A stretch of DNA of 64,000 bases, from positions 372,001-436,000 of the forward strand of contig JAVTVJ010000798.1 of the NCBI GenBank assembly GCA_034509425.1, read 5' to 3'. Shown piece after piece: positions 49,244 through 61,871 of this stretch. The position numbers and the translations under genes are program-made. Under the pieces are notes generated by a model. That model worked only from the letters and a program-made list of their open reading frames with translations. It ran no database searches and was not told the origin of the DNA. The stretch is from Eopsaltria australis. Lineage: Eukaryota > Chordata > Aves > Passeriformes > Petroicidae. Position 1 is the first letter of the stretch, and each line of letters starts with the position of its first letter.

Positions 49244-52200
49244 TGCTCCGGCGAGTACAGGGGGCTGCAGCGCTCGCACCGGGAGGGATCCTGCCACACG
49301 TGTTGGTGCTGGCCCGGGGGCCTCCCCCTGCCGATAAGCGGCGCGGATGCTCGGCAGGTCACGGGTGGCTCTGCGGGTGACGGGAGCTGTAGAAGGGCAA
49401 GGACTTGTGCAGGCGACCAGAGTCCTGCTCCTGCCTGACTTTGGTACCAGAGGCTCCTGCAGTGTCAGGAACACATAGCCCGCTTTCAGGTGGAGATGGC
49501 CCCGGGGAAACCAAACTCCTGTTCATCAGAAAGTGGGTAATGAGGCCATTTGAGTTATTTGTAGCTCCTTGTGGGCTGGGATGGCCTCTCCTCCCACTCC
49601 CTAGGCAGGATCCCTCCCGCAGGGACCCCAGACCGTTTTGCTCAGCTCAAATTGCCCTGATTTGTACTTGGAGAATTCAGGTTGTGATTTAGGCCGGTGG
49701 GTGCCTACAGCACAGGGTGGTGCAGCCTCTCACCAGCCCTGGTAGGTCTGGCTGTCTGCTTGGGTACCCCAAACCAGAATTTCTGTAACAAAAATTGCTC
49801 CTTTTTGAGAGGGTGCGACTGACTTCATGGGATACAGGGCAGCACTGTGAGTCTCTGTGAGTTTTTGTGGGTCTGTATCAGCCTCTGCTTGTCCTTCCCT
49901 CTGCGTCCCTGCTTTAACGTCAGCCGCATCTGACTTCTCCTTCCCAGGGGCTCGGTCACCTTGGGCCTGGCGGCAGGGAGCAGCCGAGCTGCAGTGATCG
50001 GAGCTGTGACCTTGCTCGGTGTCCTTCGGGGCTGGCATCCTTGTGAGCCTGCATCCTTCTGAGCCAGCATTCCCCAGGCCTGGCATCCTTCAGAGCCGGC
50101 CTCCTGTGGCCAAATCCCCAGGCTGGGAGAAGTGTGTGCCTCGAGGCACCTTTGCTTATCTCAGCTCCCCAAAGCACTTACGTTCTGGCCATCACGACTC
50201 GCTGCCTGTAAGCAGAGATGGGCACCATTAGCCCCGCAGCAAACAGCTGCTGCAGCAAGTTCTGCTGGCAGAAGCACCGGGAAGGAGTTTGCCCCTGGCC
50301 CACAGGCTGCCAGCACGGGCACAGCCCCAGGAACGCCTGTGCCCTCCTGCCCCGGCACCCCCCGTGCCCCCGGCAGCCGGGTGTGCTCACGGAGTCAGGG
50401 CGATGCAGCAATTTATTTTTCTCAGCTCATTTAATTTGTCATCAGTGCGTCAGAAAGCACCGATTCCCCTCTCAAGGCACCAGCTGGAAAACCTCCGGCT
50501 CCTCCACCTGGCAGCGCCTCAGGTCAGCCCTTTCCCCAGGCTGGTGTTCAGTGGGACTCAGTGCTCAGCCTGTTCGGCTTATCGGGAAGGAGCCTCAGAT
50601 GTGACTTGATTACAGCATGCAAGTGTCTTCCTGGGGAGAAAACCGCTGGGTATTAAAGGGCTCTTTAACTTGGCAGAGAGAGGAATAATGAGAACTGGGG
50701 CTGAAAGATAAAGTCAGGCAAATTGAAATTTGAAATCCGGGGCAGGTCTGCAGCAAGGAGGGCACGGAGCAGCCGAAGCAGGACCCCAGGCACCTTTATC
50801 AATGAGATGCCTGGGGCTGGGGGTGCTGCCCTGCGGGTGGCTCCATCCTGCTTCGTGTCTCTGGCTCCGGCAGCAGCAGGACGAGCAGCAGGAGTCCGGT
50901 GGCATCCTGGATGAGGGGGATGGGGACTGAATTTTGCTTCCTAGGCACATCTGAAAATCTGGCTATTGCACAGTATCTCTTCCAGAGCCCGGGAACACAT
51001 CAGACCCCGAGGTGACCTTTCCCGGGACAGCTGGAGCTTCCCTCTCTGTACCAGGGGAAATTCCGGTCTGCAGACAAGTGCTCGTGGTGGAGGAATTCGA
51101 TCCCGAAAACCAGAAGCCCCCTGCCCACTTTGTTCCTGCATCCCCTCTCCGCTGCCGGGAGCGCATGGGAGCCTGCAAAGCTCCGGGGGCGTCCCTGCCC
51201 TGCTCGGCTCCGCCGGCCCCGCCACCGGCGGCCGCATGTCGAACGATTCCCGCCGGGAGTTAATCCTGACTGTTCGCATGTCAGGATGCTGCTGGATTAA
51301 ACAAGGGGATTAGCATCAAACAATTTCCCTCTCGCCCCGAGCGGGAGGCAGGAAATATAATCACTGCAGGTTTATTCTGCCTGGGTTAAAACAGCTCCCC
51401 GGCATGTGGCGTGCGATTCCACCCGAGCCAGCGGCACAGCCGGGCACGTGCCCAGGGCACTGCGGGAGCACCGGGATGAGGATGCCAAGGCCAGGGGCTG
51501 CTCATCCCGGGGGAATCGGGAAGGTGTCCCTGCTGGGTGGCACTCGGGTACCCGCTGGAGCCTGTGCCCGGTATGGATCCCACCAGCCCAGCCGTGAGGT
51601 GCAAGTGCAGAGGAGCCATCCGGGCTTGGGGAAGGGGCTGCAGCCGTTCATTGAGTGTCCCAGGAGGGTACAAAAGCCAGGACTGGGGAGTCTCCAGCCT
51701 CCCACAGTCACCGAGCCCCCCGGCATCGCCCTTCTGGCTGCTGCTGCCAGCCTGGGCTCAGCTGCGGATGGCAGAGGATGGAACAGCCTTGCAGATGTAA
51801 AGGCAAATCTGTTTTCCCAACAGCTCCTGGGTTCCCGAGCCAGGGGATGGTGATGCAGCTCTGATCTGATGGTGGCAGAGCTGCAGGCTGTCAGCTTTCA
51901 TCCCAAGCTTTGAGCCCACTTGGGATCCTTCAGCACCAGGGCACAGCCCTATGCTCTCAGCCCCTTGGAAATAGTAAAACAAACCCCCTGATCCCAGGTT
52001 TTGATGGAACGAGCTTGTGCAGCACTGGCTGGGGCACAGCAGTCCTGTGCCTGGCAAAGAGACTTCTCTTCATTCCAAAGCACCATGGGAGCAGCTGGAC
52101 TCACATCTCTGTGTCCTCGTTGGCCCAGACGTTTTGATCCCTGGAGGGTTCTTGGCTGCTTTCCCCTGAGGAGCATTCCCAGGGCCGCCAAGTCCCCGGT

Positions 52201-54104
52201 CAGCTGAGAACAGGACCATCACACATGCCCACCTTGTTTTTCTAGGAAAGGGCTAAAAATACCACCCTAGGGCTGTGTGGAAAGGCCTGGGCAGAGCCTC
52301 AGCTACTGGGAGACGATGATTTACTGCCCGTGGCCTGTGCGTGATCCTAGAGACTGTGCAGGGGCAGGGACAGTCCCTGGGCCAGGGCACGTCTCTGTGG
52401 GGCAGAAGATCAGGGGGGCTGCAGGTCCCCATTCCTCAGTGCTGCTTGGGGTGCCCACTCTCCTTCTTGCCATTTTTAGGTGACTCTATTTGGGCTGGGC
52501 ATTGGCAGGATGTGGCAGGCAGGGGACACAGCACAGTGGGACAGCTGGCAGGTGCTGGCACAGTCTGGGGCCTGTGGGGACCCCTGGCACAAGCTGCAAT
52601 ATCCGAAAACTCCCAAACAAAATTTTATGCACTAAATCTTGGGGCTGCAATTCTGCTGAGACCTGGCTTTATAATTGGATCTGTCAGAAACCCGTCACAC
52701 TTAATGTGCAGCTGCCAGCGTGCGTGCGGTTCCTCAGCGACTGCGCTGGCTCTGCTGGGCCCTGGGAAATCTGGTCCTGGGATTTTCCAGCTTGAGGAAA
52801 GGTCTAGTTCATACCCAAACCCCTAACCCTGGGAGGAGGGCAGTGCAGGCCAGCCCTAGTTTTAACTCGAGGTGCCTCAATTTCCCTCTGTGCCAGGGAA
52901 GGCAGTGGCATGGGGATGATGCTGGTGACGAGCAGAGCCTAGAGTGTGTGTATGTGTTCTTCACCTGAGTCATCAAACCCATTGTGCAGTGTTTGATTAA
53001 AGGCCACAAAACATATTATCTTTGATTCTTCCACTTTATTTTTGTTGCCTTCATTTGTCCCTTGGAGATGAGAGTTGCTCTGGTACTTATTAGTCACAAA
53101 GCCCCAACCTCACTCTGCGTTCCTGCTATCTGAGAAATGAATTATTAATGGTGCATTAAACAGACACTGGAAAGGGGCCCTGGGACACTGATAATCAGGA
53201 GCTAATTGAGGAAGAAATGAGATACTGCTCCCGTTGCAGAATGAGGACTGTGCAGTGCTGCGATACCAAAGGTGACCCTGCTAAAATTCCTGGGCCAAGT
53301 GTGCCCGGCTCTGCCTGCTCAGCCCTCGCTGGTGGGTCATGTGTGCACCTGGCAAGGATGTTCTCCCTGGCTGGGATGTTCTCCTTGGCTGGGATGTTCT
53401 CCCTGGCTGGGATGTTCTCCTTCGCTGGGATGCTCTGCTCTGGCCAGCATGTTCCCTCTGATAGGGAAGTTCCTCCTGACAAGGATTCTCTGTCTCAGGC
53501 ATCAGAAAGAAATCAGACAAATGCATTCGTGGCCCTGGAAAGCTGCTGCATCCCAGATTTTAATGGCATGAAGCAGATCCCAGGGCTGGCCAGGAGTGTG
53601 GGCACAGGAAGCTCCCAGTGTCCTCAGGGATGATGTCCCACTTCAGTGGTGGCTGCTCAGGATGCTGGATCCTGCCTGGACCTTGTCTGGACTCCTTCAC
53701 AAGTGATGGGGGCTGAACAATTTCAATCAATTTTAATTGTCCTCCCTTACTCTTTCTCCACACACTTTCATCAGGGGCCTGCCAGATTTCTCCTCTTCCA
53801 CTCTGGCTGCTTTAAAGGCTCACCCCAGCCCTGGCACCGTGTGCCTCAGGGGTCCCATGGGACATTGCCACAGGGTCTTGAGGGCTGCAGGAAGATGGGA
53901 GAATTGGGGATTTTCACTGTCACCGACCTCCCTGGCCTTGTGCTGCTGCTCTGACAATGTCAGGCTGACACTTCCCATCACCTTCCCTCTCCAAACCCCA
54001 GTGGTGAGTTGGGTTTAGGACCTGAGTGTCCTGTTCCCCTCCCAATACCCAGCCAAGGCTCCCTGCTCCAGCTCTGCTCCCACGTCACGCTGAAGCAGCC
54101 GCAG
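49244..54104. other. Noncoding region downstream of DHX58
   Basis: No coding exon or RNA gene is recognisable. It includes degenerate GGCATCCTTCxGAGCC repeats at about 50034-50100, TAATCC/GGATTA-type homeobox sites near 51255-51315, and an AT-richer stretch at 52970-53250 that stands out from its GC-rich surroundings. Confidence 0.4.
53355..53435 (+). repeat. 18-bp tandem repeat, about 4-5 copies
   Basis: Units of GGATGTTCTCCCTGGCTG with small changes (CTT for CCT, CG for GG). Confidence 0.8.
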
Positions 54105-54660
54105 TTCACCCAGACTCCTTGCATAAATATTTATGCACTGATGCAACGCCTTTCTAAATATAAAGCTTTATCTGAAATTTCATTTAAACATTAAGTGTAG
54201 ATAATTTATTTATAATTAATGTAGACATCAAGCCCCATCTCTGGAATGCCTGTGAGCTTTCATTTATAATTGGGAGGTAAGTCAGGAGCTAGAGGCTGGG
54301 CTCTTATCAGTTTCATTTTAATTTTCCTCCTACAGCAAATGAAACTGGTGCAATTCATCTCTCATTAGGAGGAAGCACAAAACTCCCCTAAAATAACAGT
54401 TTTATGGGGAACAGGTAATAAACCCATCTTTGTTCCTCTTCCCGCCTTTGATAATGTTACTGGGGCTCACAGATTCCTTCAAAGTGTTGTTCTTCCTTAA
54501 AAATAAGTCCATTAAAAATTAAAACCACTTTCCTATATAATAAAATTTACTCCCTGCAATTATGCAGAGGGAGCAGTTATCGGCCTTCCGTAGATTTTAA
54601 TTAAAAGTCACAATAGAAAGGAAATAACAACGGCCATAAAATACCAGCAGCCTCTCCCCT
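54105..54660. promoter_or_regulatory. AT-rich island, candidate conserved enhancer
   Basis: About 550 bp that is strikingly AT-rich within GC-rich DNA, packed with TAAT/ATTA homeodomain cores, TTTATTTATAATTAATG, GATAA sites and CATAAATATTTATGC, a near-perfect palindrome. Noncoding, non-repetitive islands of this kind are often deeply conserved developmental enhancers; conservation was not tested here. Confidence 0.35.
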
Positions 54661-54906
54661 AACAATGAGTTATTGGTGCCTCTGTCACTCAGGTGCCTCT
54701 TGAAGAGATTCCCAACGCTGGTGAGAGGTGCTGGGCCAGCAGGTTCCAGGAGCAGTGCCCGGGGTCCCTCTATCACCCCTGCAGCAGTGAGGGGTTTCCT
54801 GCACCCATGGGTGCTCAAATGGGTGCTCAGCTCAGCTCTGACCCATTTGTGCTCTTGTTTCTGCACCTTGGATAGAGAATGGGGCAGTTCTGCCTCTGGT
54901 GGCCAT

Positions 54907-54954
54907 GGGTTGGGGTTAGGATTGGGGTTAGGGTTAGGATTAGGGTTAGGATTA
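54907..54954 (+). repeat. Interstitial telomere-like repeat
   Basis: About eight units of TTAGGG, TTAGGA and TTGGGG type in tandem. Confidence 0.8.
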
Positions 54955-55714
54955 GCATAAACATTGCCCGGCTGATGTGACTGTGCAGATCCTGGGGTGC
55001 AAACCAAGGCCGCCCCCATTAAATCCCCTAAGGGCCTTGGGTCCCTGCTGGCCTGGGGGCTGGGTTCACCCAGCATCCCCAGATCCTTCCTCAGAGGCGT
55101 GTTCTGGCAGAGAGGGGCTGAGGAAGCTGTGCATGCCTGGCCCAGATATTTTACAGAGCTCACAGAGGGATCATCAAAGGCAGCTCCGCACTCACTCTAA
55201 AAATAGCAGGTGCCCGGGATGGTGCAGGGGCTGCCGGTGGGAACGCCGTGCCTCTGTCACCTGCACACACCTGCTCGTGTGGAAAGGGCTGCAGCTGTGG
55301 AAAACCTCATTCCATGTTTACAACAACTCTCCCAGAGTGCAAACCTTTGCTTTTCAGGACACCTTAGGCTCGTCTGAGCTCAAACGCGGGTGTTTGCAGG
55401 GCCCACACTGGCTGTGGGGCTGAACTGCCCAGCTGGCCAGAGCTGGGTCACTGCTAATTGAGCTGATGAGAAAGAGGTGAGAGCCAAGATGCTGCTACTG
55501 CTGGGGCTGGTGCAGCTGCACTCCCCCCGTGTCAGCTTTTTGCTCTCCTGGAGTCTGGAGGTGCTGCCGTGTCACATCCCACCTGTGTCAGCAGCAGGAA
55601 TCAAGGTGAAGGGAACTACCTTGATGCCTGAAGGATTTTTCTGCTTTTCTTCTGAATATTTCTTACACTGTTCCCTATATTCACAAGTATCAGCATGCAC
55701 ACTTGTGATGCTTT

Positions 55715-56065
55715 AGGTGATAGTTCAGCCTGGTTTCATGGTGTTTAGGAGGCTGGTAGACTAAACACCCCTGAAACCACGTGGAGTTAGAAGACCAAAC
55801 ACCCTGTTTTCATGGGCCCTCAAGGTCTCCTAGTAGGACAGATTTTGTAAACTAGAAGTGAGCCCACCCAGGCCCCTTACTGGGCCCTCCTGGTAGATCT
55901 GCTAATGTGTAGAGTCTTTAATTGTACACTCGACTGGGGGGACGGGGCTTTTGCGCCGCGTTCTACCTGGACGGCAGAAGCCATGGAATGGGATCCTATT
56001 AAAATACCGAGGGAAACAACCCCCAACCCTCTGACTGTGTCTGAGCCTTTATTTCCTAAGACCAG
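55715..56065 (+). mobile_element. Candidate retroviral LTR fragment
   Basis: The segment has features of an LTR: a GGGGACGGGGCTTTTGCGCC block, then CCTATTAAAATACCGAGGG (TATA/poly(A)-like), then a CTCTGACTGTGTCTGAGCC tail. Its sequence style is unlike the flanks. I could not define the ends or a target-site duplication, so the limits are approximate. Confidence 0.35.
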
Positions 56066-57372
56066 AAAAAGGCATCAACCTGGAGCCCAGCTGGGCCCTT
56101 GCACCCAGGACCAGTCCTGCCTTGTGCAGGCTGTGGGCATGGGCAGTGCAGCCTCACTCAGCTCTCCCTGGGCTGGTGCTGCCCAGCGCTGTTGCTCCTT
56201 TAACCAGTTACAGCTGTCGAGTGTTCCGCTACCGCTCTCCTCGTTGCCTTCCCTGGGTCCTGGCTGTGAAGGTGCTAAACCCCCCTTGATCTGGCTCTGA
56301 AACGTTTATGAAATCTTTATGGGCTTTTGAAAAGATTTTAATTCCCTGACAGCGCTGCTTTCACTGGGAAAAAAAAAATAAATTATGACTCAATGAGCAA
56401 TTACAGCTCAACAGCTGCTGAACGGCCACGGCAGCTGCTGGAGCAGCTTGGCACGGCTTAGCGCGGCGGCCGAGGAGCCAGAGAGCCTTCCTGGAAAGTG
56501 GTGCTGGGCCTGAACCATCCCACACTGACCTTCCTTGGCTGTGGGACCCTGGCTCGGCCCCTGAGCACAGCTCTCCTCTGTTCACCTGTCTCCCATGGCT
56601 CTCTGTGCCCTGAGTTCTGCCTGGTGCTGGTCCCTGCCATGCAGTGCCAAGGAAGGAGATAGACAGCTCTAACTGCACCTGGAGAGCTGGGCACTGCAGC
56701 CAGCTGGTGTTCTGGGACCCCAGTGGGTGCTACAGGAAGGATTCTCCTTCCCTGGGGTCCTGTGGGTCCATGTTTGGGACTGGCAATGTCTCAATAGCAT
56801 CATGTCTGGGACAGCTCGTCACCCCATCACCTGTCTCACTGGCAAGGTGCCACCACAGTGTCCCCAGGCAGCGCCAGCACCTCCCTGTGTGTGGGGATGT
56901 CAGAGCTGTCAGAGGATGCAGAACATTGGCGTAATTGTAAAACTCTCTGTTTACTGAAAGCAGAGCTGCTGAGCCCCAGAAACATGAAGAAAGGGGAAGC
57001 ATTGCCCTGACAGTGCCCATTCCTTCCTGGCAGTGCCCATTCCCTCCTGGCAGTGCCTGATCCTGTTTCCTCATTTCTGCTCCTTTGAGTGCACAAAGCT
57101 GCTGTACAGAGCTGAGCACAGGGTTAGGAGAAATTCTGTGAGCAACAGGAGGGGTTGGATGTGCTGTGCCTTCTGCTGCTCTGTCCCATGGCACTTCAGG
57201 GCGCTGCAGCTGGAGATGACCTTCTCTTTGTCTAGAGTTTTGTCTTCATCTTCAGAGATATCTACACCAAACCAAATGTTTGAGGGTGACTGTGGTCTTG
57301 GCACAAACAGTATCTCAGGGAGAAGCAATGTGAAGGTCTACCCTTGGGAGAGGGAAGCCAGAGTTCCCGTGT

Positions 57373-57954
57373 GTGGGAGTTTGAATGCAAATCAGTGAGA
57401 GACTCAAAGTCAGAACTACAATTTAATAGAAAAATTAAAATAAATGCAATAGTACAAAAACACTGACAGAGAATACAACCTGACACCCTGTCGGTGAGGG
57501 TGTTGGTAGCAGTCCACTTAGAAGGTGGTTGCAGTCCTCTGGGAGTGATAGATGTGGTTCTGTTGAGGCAGTGATCCTATGAAAGGTGTAGCTCTCCTTT
57601 GAAGGTCCAGTGGTGGTGTAGAAGGGTCTGATCTTCTGATCTTCTGGGAATCCAGTGGAAAAGCTGACTTGTGGTGTTTCAAATTCTAGTTTATATCCAG
57701 ATAGGGATGCTTAGTTCCTCACCCTGGGCAGGGCATCTCACAATGGCATGATGGAGTTTATCAGTGGCACTCAATGGCCCATTAACTGCAGCCATTAGGG
57801 ACGAGCAAAGCAAAGTGCCCCAGCTGGCTCCAACGGCTGGCCCACTAGAGAACATGTCCCGGAGCCATCAGGGATGAGCCAGGAACTCTGCCCCACCTGG
57901 CCCCAACCTCCCATGAAGATGGTGATAGAATACATACCATTGTAACCTAAGACA
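57373..57954 (-). mobile_element. Solo LTR of an ERVL-like endogenous retrovirus, with 5-bp target-site duplication
   Basis: A 582-bp element begins TGTGGGAGTTTG and ends CCTAAGACA on the plus strand (TG...CA termini) and is flanked exactly by CCGTG at 57368-57372 and 57955-57959. On the minus strand it has a TATA box (GGATATAAAC, near 57690) and a poly(A)-like ATTAAA followed by a TGTAGTTCTGACTTTGAGTC region, which sets the orientation. No gag, pol or env sequence is attached, so it is a recombined solo LTR. The 5-bp duplication and sequence style fit avian ERVL-type elements; the family name is from memory. Confidence 0.85.
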
Positions 57955-57959
57955 CCGTG

Positions 57960-59480
57960 AGGGGAAGAAATGCATCCACGCTCCCCAGTGCTGCAGTGCT
58001 GGGAGCTGTGGATCAGGTAAGAGGCCTCAACTCTTCACTTTCCTGATCTCCGTGCCTAGAAGGGGAGTACAGTCCCTTCCCTGCACTGTAGTGGAGGCAG
58101 GGTGAGGTTGAAAGGGTTAAAATAAATTTAAAAAGTATGGAGGAGACCCAGCCTGATCTCTGCTCCTTGGAGAAGAAGGCTACACCATCATCATCAGGCT
58201 CCTGACAGCCAAGGTACTGTAAAGTTGGAGATCCATTAGAGTGCCTGTAATTATTTATAGGGAGGAAAAAAAAATCCATCCTACATTGCGAAAATCAGAT
58301 GGCACAGCAAACAAATGCACCGAGCTTTGGTGAAAGGGTTCTGAAAACCCAAAGTGATTTATGGTGAGCCAGGCCGAGGCTCAGTGGTGCCGCACTGCTG
58401 CTCCTGGGGACCTGACTCTGACAGCAGTGGCAAAAGGGACTCCTGGTGAGGACAGGTGGGATCTGCTGCTGCTGGGCCACCTGCTTGTGCTCCAGGATCC
58501 ATAGACCCAGAAGCAGCTCAAACTGGGACTCTCTGCTCCTGGCCTCCCCCTCCCTGGCAGCTGGTGGCCCTGGAGCCTCCTGCAGGTGTGGGCACCTGTG
58601 GGCTTGGAGGGGTTTGGAGCAGCAGGTGCTCTGCCCCCACCTCTGCAGCCTCCAGCCTCTGCCAGTGATAGCATCGGGCCACTCACACCTCTACCTCTTG
58701 GCATCAATTCTGCGTTTAAGTGGAGGCAAAGTAGTGAGCAAGCGAGTGCTCTGGGAGTCAGGAGCCCCTGGGTACCTGCTCCAGAGGAGAGGACTCTTGG
58801 CCAGAGCAGCTCCCTCCCAGCTGGGCTCTAAAGCTCAATTAGCAGTTTTGGGAAGTGCTTTGAGATCCTCTGCGAAGTGTCCTGGCAGAGGGCAAAATGT
58901 GATTATATAACGCGTCTAGACAGCCTATTCCTTGGGGCGGGCAGCAGGACGCTTTTATATCTCCTCTCCTGTGTCAGCACTGTGTGGCCCCGCTGAAAGG
59001 TTCTGGGAGCTGCTAAAATATTAACAATGATGACAGCGACAGGCCAGCTCAGACTTTTGCACTTAAAATTGTTGATCTTAGCACAAGGCGGGAGCACGGC
59101 AGCAGAGGCGCCTGTGCCTGGCGGCACCTTGTGCTCCAGCTGCGACGAGTGAGGAGCAAAGAGCATCTCCTTGCAGGCCCCCTCCCTCCATCCCGCCCCC
59201 GACTCCGGTTCACCCTCCTGGAGCAGCCGAACTGCCCCGGCATGGCCAAGGTTCTTGTCCCTCCTTGCTGCCTGCTGGGCCTGGGTCGGAGCAGAGGCTC
59301 TGCCATCGGCAAAGAACTGCAGTCCCCGGTGATGCCACCTCCCCGGAGAGCCGGGCTGTCTGCTGCCGCTCAGGGTGCGGGGCTGGACACCCTTGTCCTG
59401 GCTGGTCTGACACCTGACCCGCTATTCTCCGGGGCGATGGTCGCACAGGGCATCTCAGTACCCTGAAATTCAGGTGCTCT
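57960..59480. other. Noncoding region before the distal CpG island
   Basis: No recognisable exon, RNA gene or transposon. AT-richer patches occur at about 58090-58300 and 58980-59085. Confidence 0.4.
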
Positions 59481-59499
59481 CCCCACAGCCCCGCTGTGT

Positions 59500-60000
59500 C
59501 ACCCTCCTTTGCGTGCCCAGCCACACACCCAAAATACCGACCCCCCAAATCCCCTGAAGAGAGCCTGGGGAGCCCCTGTGACCCCACCATCCCAGCCCGG
59601 GGCAGCCGTGACCGAGGGGTGCGCGACAGGAGGATGTCCCCGAGCCCCCGGCGCCGCTGCGGGATGCAGCTGCGGGATGCAGCACCGGGATGCGCCGCCG
59701 CGGTTCCCCCTCCCACTCCGCGCGGGCGCGCGGCGCCGAGGGGGGGTTGGACCGCGGCGGCGCGCGCGCTGCCTTCATCCCCCCCTTCCTCCTCCTCCTC
59801 TTCCTCCTTCTCCTCCTCCTCCTCCTTCTCCTCCGAGAGCGCGCTCGCACGGCCGGGAGCGAGAAGCCGGCGGGAGGATGCTGCAGACGGCGGCGGAGCC
59901 GGGCGGCTGGGCAGGTAGGGCGAGCGGGGGCGGCCGGGCTGCCGGTACCGGCGGCCGCGGCGCTGGGCTGTGGGCACGGGGAGTTGCAGGCTTAGGAAAG
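59500..60000 (+). promoter_or_regulatory. CpG island, probable promoter of an unrecognised gene
   Basis: CpG density peaks from 59600 to 59980. It contains a (CTC/CCT)n polypyrimidine run at about 59788-59834. Confidence 0.6.
59878..59914 (+). CDS. Possible first coding exon of an unidentified gene
   Basis: An ATG in GGAGGATGC opens MLQTAAEPGGWA and meets a good donor (GGGCAG, then GTAGGG at 59915). The peptide is too short to identify. In human the next gene beyond DHX58 in this direction is in the ZNF385C/NKIRAS2 neighbourhood, which is only a positional hint. No second exon is recognised before the window ends. Confidence 0.3.
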
Positions 60001-61871
60001 TTGTGGCCGGGGGGGGATGCGCTGGAGGGGCCCCGGGAATCGGGATCGGGGCCGGATGTTCTCCCGGGGCACGCGCCGCTCCCCGCGCTCCATCCCGGCG
60101 GGGCAGAGGCGGCGGGGGTGGCCGAACCCCGGCCCCACTGGCCACCCGGAGGGGTCAGGCCAGGAGGGAAACTTCTTGAGCGGAACTTTACCGAGGCCCC
60201 GGCGCAGCCCCTCTCCGGCGCGGGGCTGGGGTTCCCACGCCGAGCGGGAGCCGCTGGGTGCCGGTAGCCCCGGCTTGTCCCCGCCGGGGTGCCCGGGCTG
60301 TAGGGTGCACGGCGTGGGATCCCCGCGGGTGTGTGCTGAACCGGGCTCTGCGGCAGCACCGGGGCGAGGGCGGCGCAGCTCCAGGTGTCGGGGTGTGCGG
60401 CCCGGCCGGGACAGGGGGCGGTGGAGCGGTCCTTGGGCCCCTGCGGGCCCGGCTGTGCTGCTCGGCGAGCACAGCACACCCTGCGCGTCCCCGGCTTGCT
60501 CGCAGGGTGCCTGGAGGGAGCTGCATGCGTCCGTGCTGGGACTGGGACATGGAGAGCCGCGTTGGGAATGGAGCCGAGGCTCTGGCTGCTTCCTCGGGGA
60601 CATTTGGCTCTTACGGGAAGGGACCTTCAGAGAGCTGTACAAAAGCGCTTTCTGTTGGCTGCGTCTCCGGGTGGGAGCAGCGGGGTCCCCTGGAACGTGG
60701 AGGCAGAAGCAGGATCCCCACTTAGCGGAGTGACCGCTCTTCCCTGGCCATTGCCAACAGACTTTGCTGTTAACTTGGAGCAGCAGCGAGTTATGGTGGA
60801 AGCTTTTAAGGAGTTTGCATGGGGTGGGCAGGGTTGGGGCTTGCTCTGCCCCAGAGCGAACCCCGCGGATCCCGGCACAGGGACGTGCCTGCGCCTGCCC
60901 TTGGCAGCGCCCTGGCAGGGCGGTGAGCGCCGAGCCTGCTGGATGGGCGTGTGGGAAAACATCTTGGCACAAGTGGCTGCCTTTTGTATTCAGAGCAAAA
61001 TTTGAAAGTGCTGCTTAAATAGAGAGGATGATTCTGTGGGAAGGTGAGGGGTCTAAAGCCTGGTCTTGCACTCCTGGAGGCTCTAAGGGGTTTCTGCGTT
61101 GATCCACCAGTGTGCAGGGATCAGCACCAGCTCACTGGCACCTTGCTGCTGGAGCTGCCCCTGCGAGGGCTGGATGTGTCTGTGGGTCCCATGAAGTACG
61201 GCAGCACCCCTGCCCCACAGGGAGCAATTTTGGGTGAAAATGTGAGGCAGGAGCTGGCCCTGCCCTACTCAGTGCTGTGCACGCATCAGCTTCACCCCCT
61301 GGTTACCTGGGGTGTCTGAGTGGGGAGTGGAGATGTTTGTGTGAGCTGCTGTGTCTGCGTGTGGGGCACGGTGCCTGAAAATAGCATCAATGGGCAGTGC
61401 CGCCGTGTGTGACAGCCCGCGGATAAACGAGGCTCTGTCCCGGCTGCCAGCCTGGCTGGAAGTTTCTTAAGCCAGCGCCATCCAAATCCACCACCACTGA
61501 CTTTTTTTATTTTAAGTGACTGCAGGTGTTTTCCGATGGAGCATCCAGCCCTGAGGTTTTGCTGAGTGATGTTTGTCGCTTGGCTGGAACGGCTCCGTGG
61601 GGATGGGGGAGCCGTGTCGGTCCCTCGGTAGCTGCCAGTGTGATTCTGCAGACCAGAAACTCTCTTGCCATATGCAGAGTTCAGGGCGGGGTGACGATAC
61701 CGTGTGCTGTGGATTTCGTGCTTGTTCTATAATCTGCCACGTGCGTTGGGAAAAAAAGGCTGGTGTGAGCCTGGATGTGGCTCCGTCTGTGAATGCACAG
61801 AGCCGGGCTCTGCGTTAGCAGGGCTGTGACGTCATGCCAGGCTGTGACTTCCCGCTGTGAGTCTCGCACAC
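60001..61871. other. Presumed first intron of the distal gene, no exon seen
   Basis: GC-rich near the island, then mixed composition. Open frames resemble no known protein. Confidence 0.35.

Noticed and set aside
54673..54960. Open frame ending in a repeated Leu-Gly string
   Set aside because: The string is only the translation of the telomere-like repeat.
59210..60145. 311-codon minus-strand open frame at the distal CpG island
   Set aside because: A run of Glu comes from the CTC/CCT tract; otherwise Pro/Arg/Ala low complexity. Nothing supports transcription from that strand.
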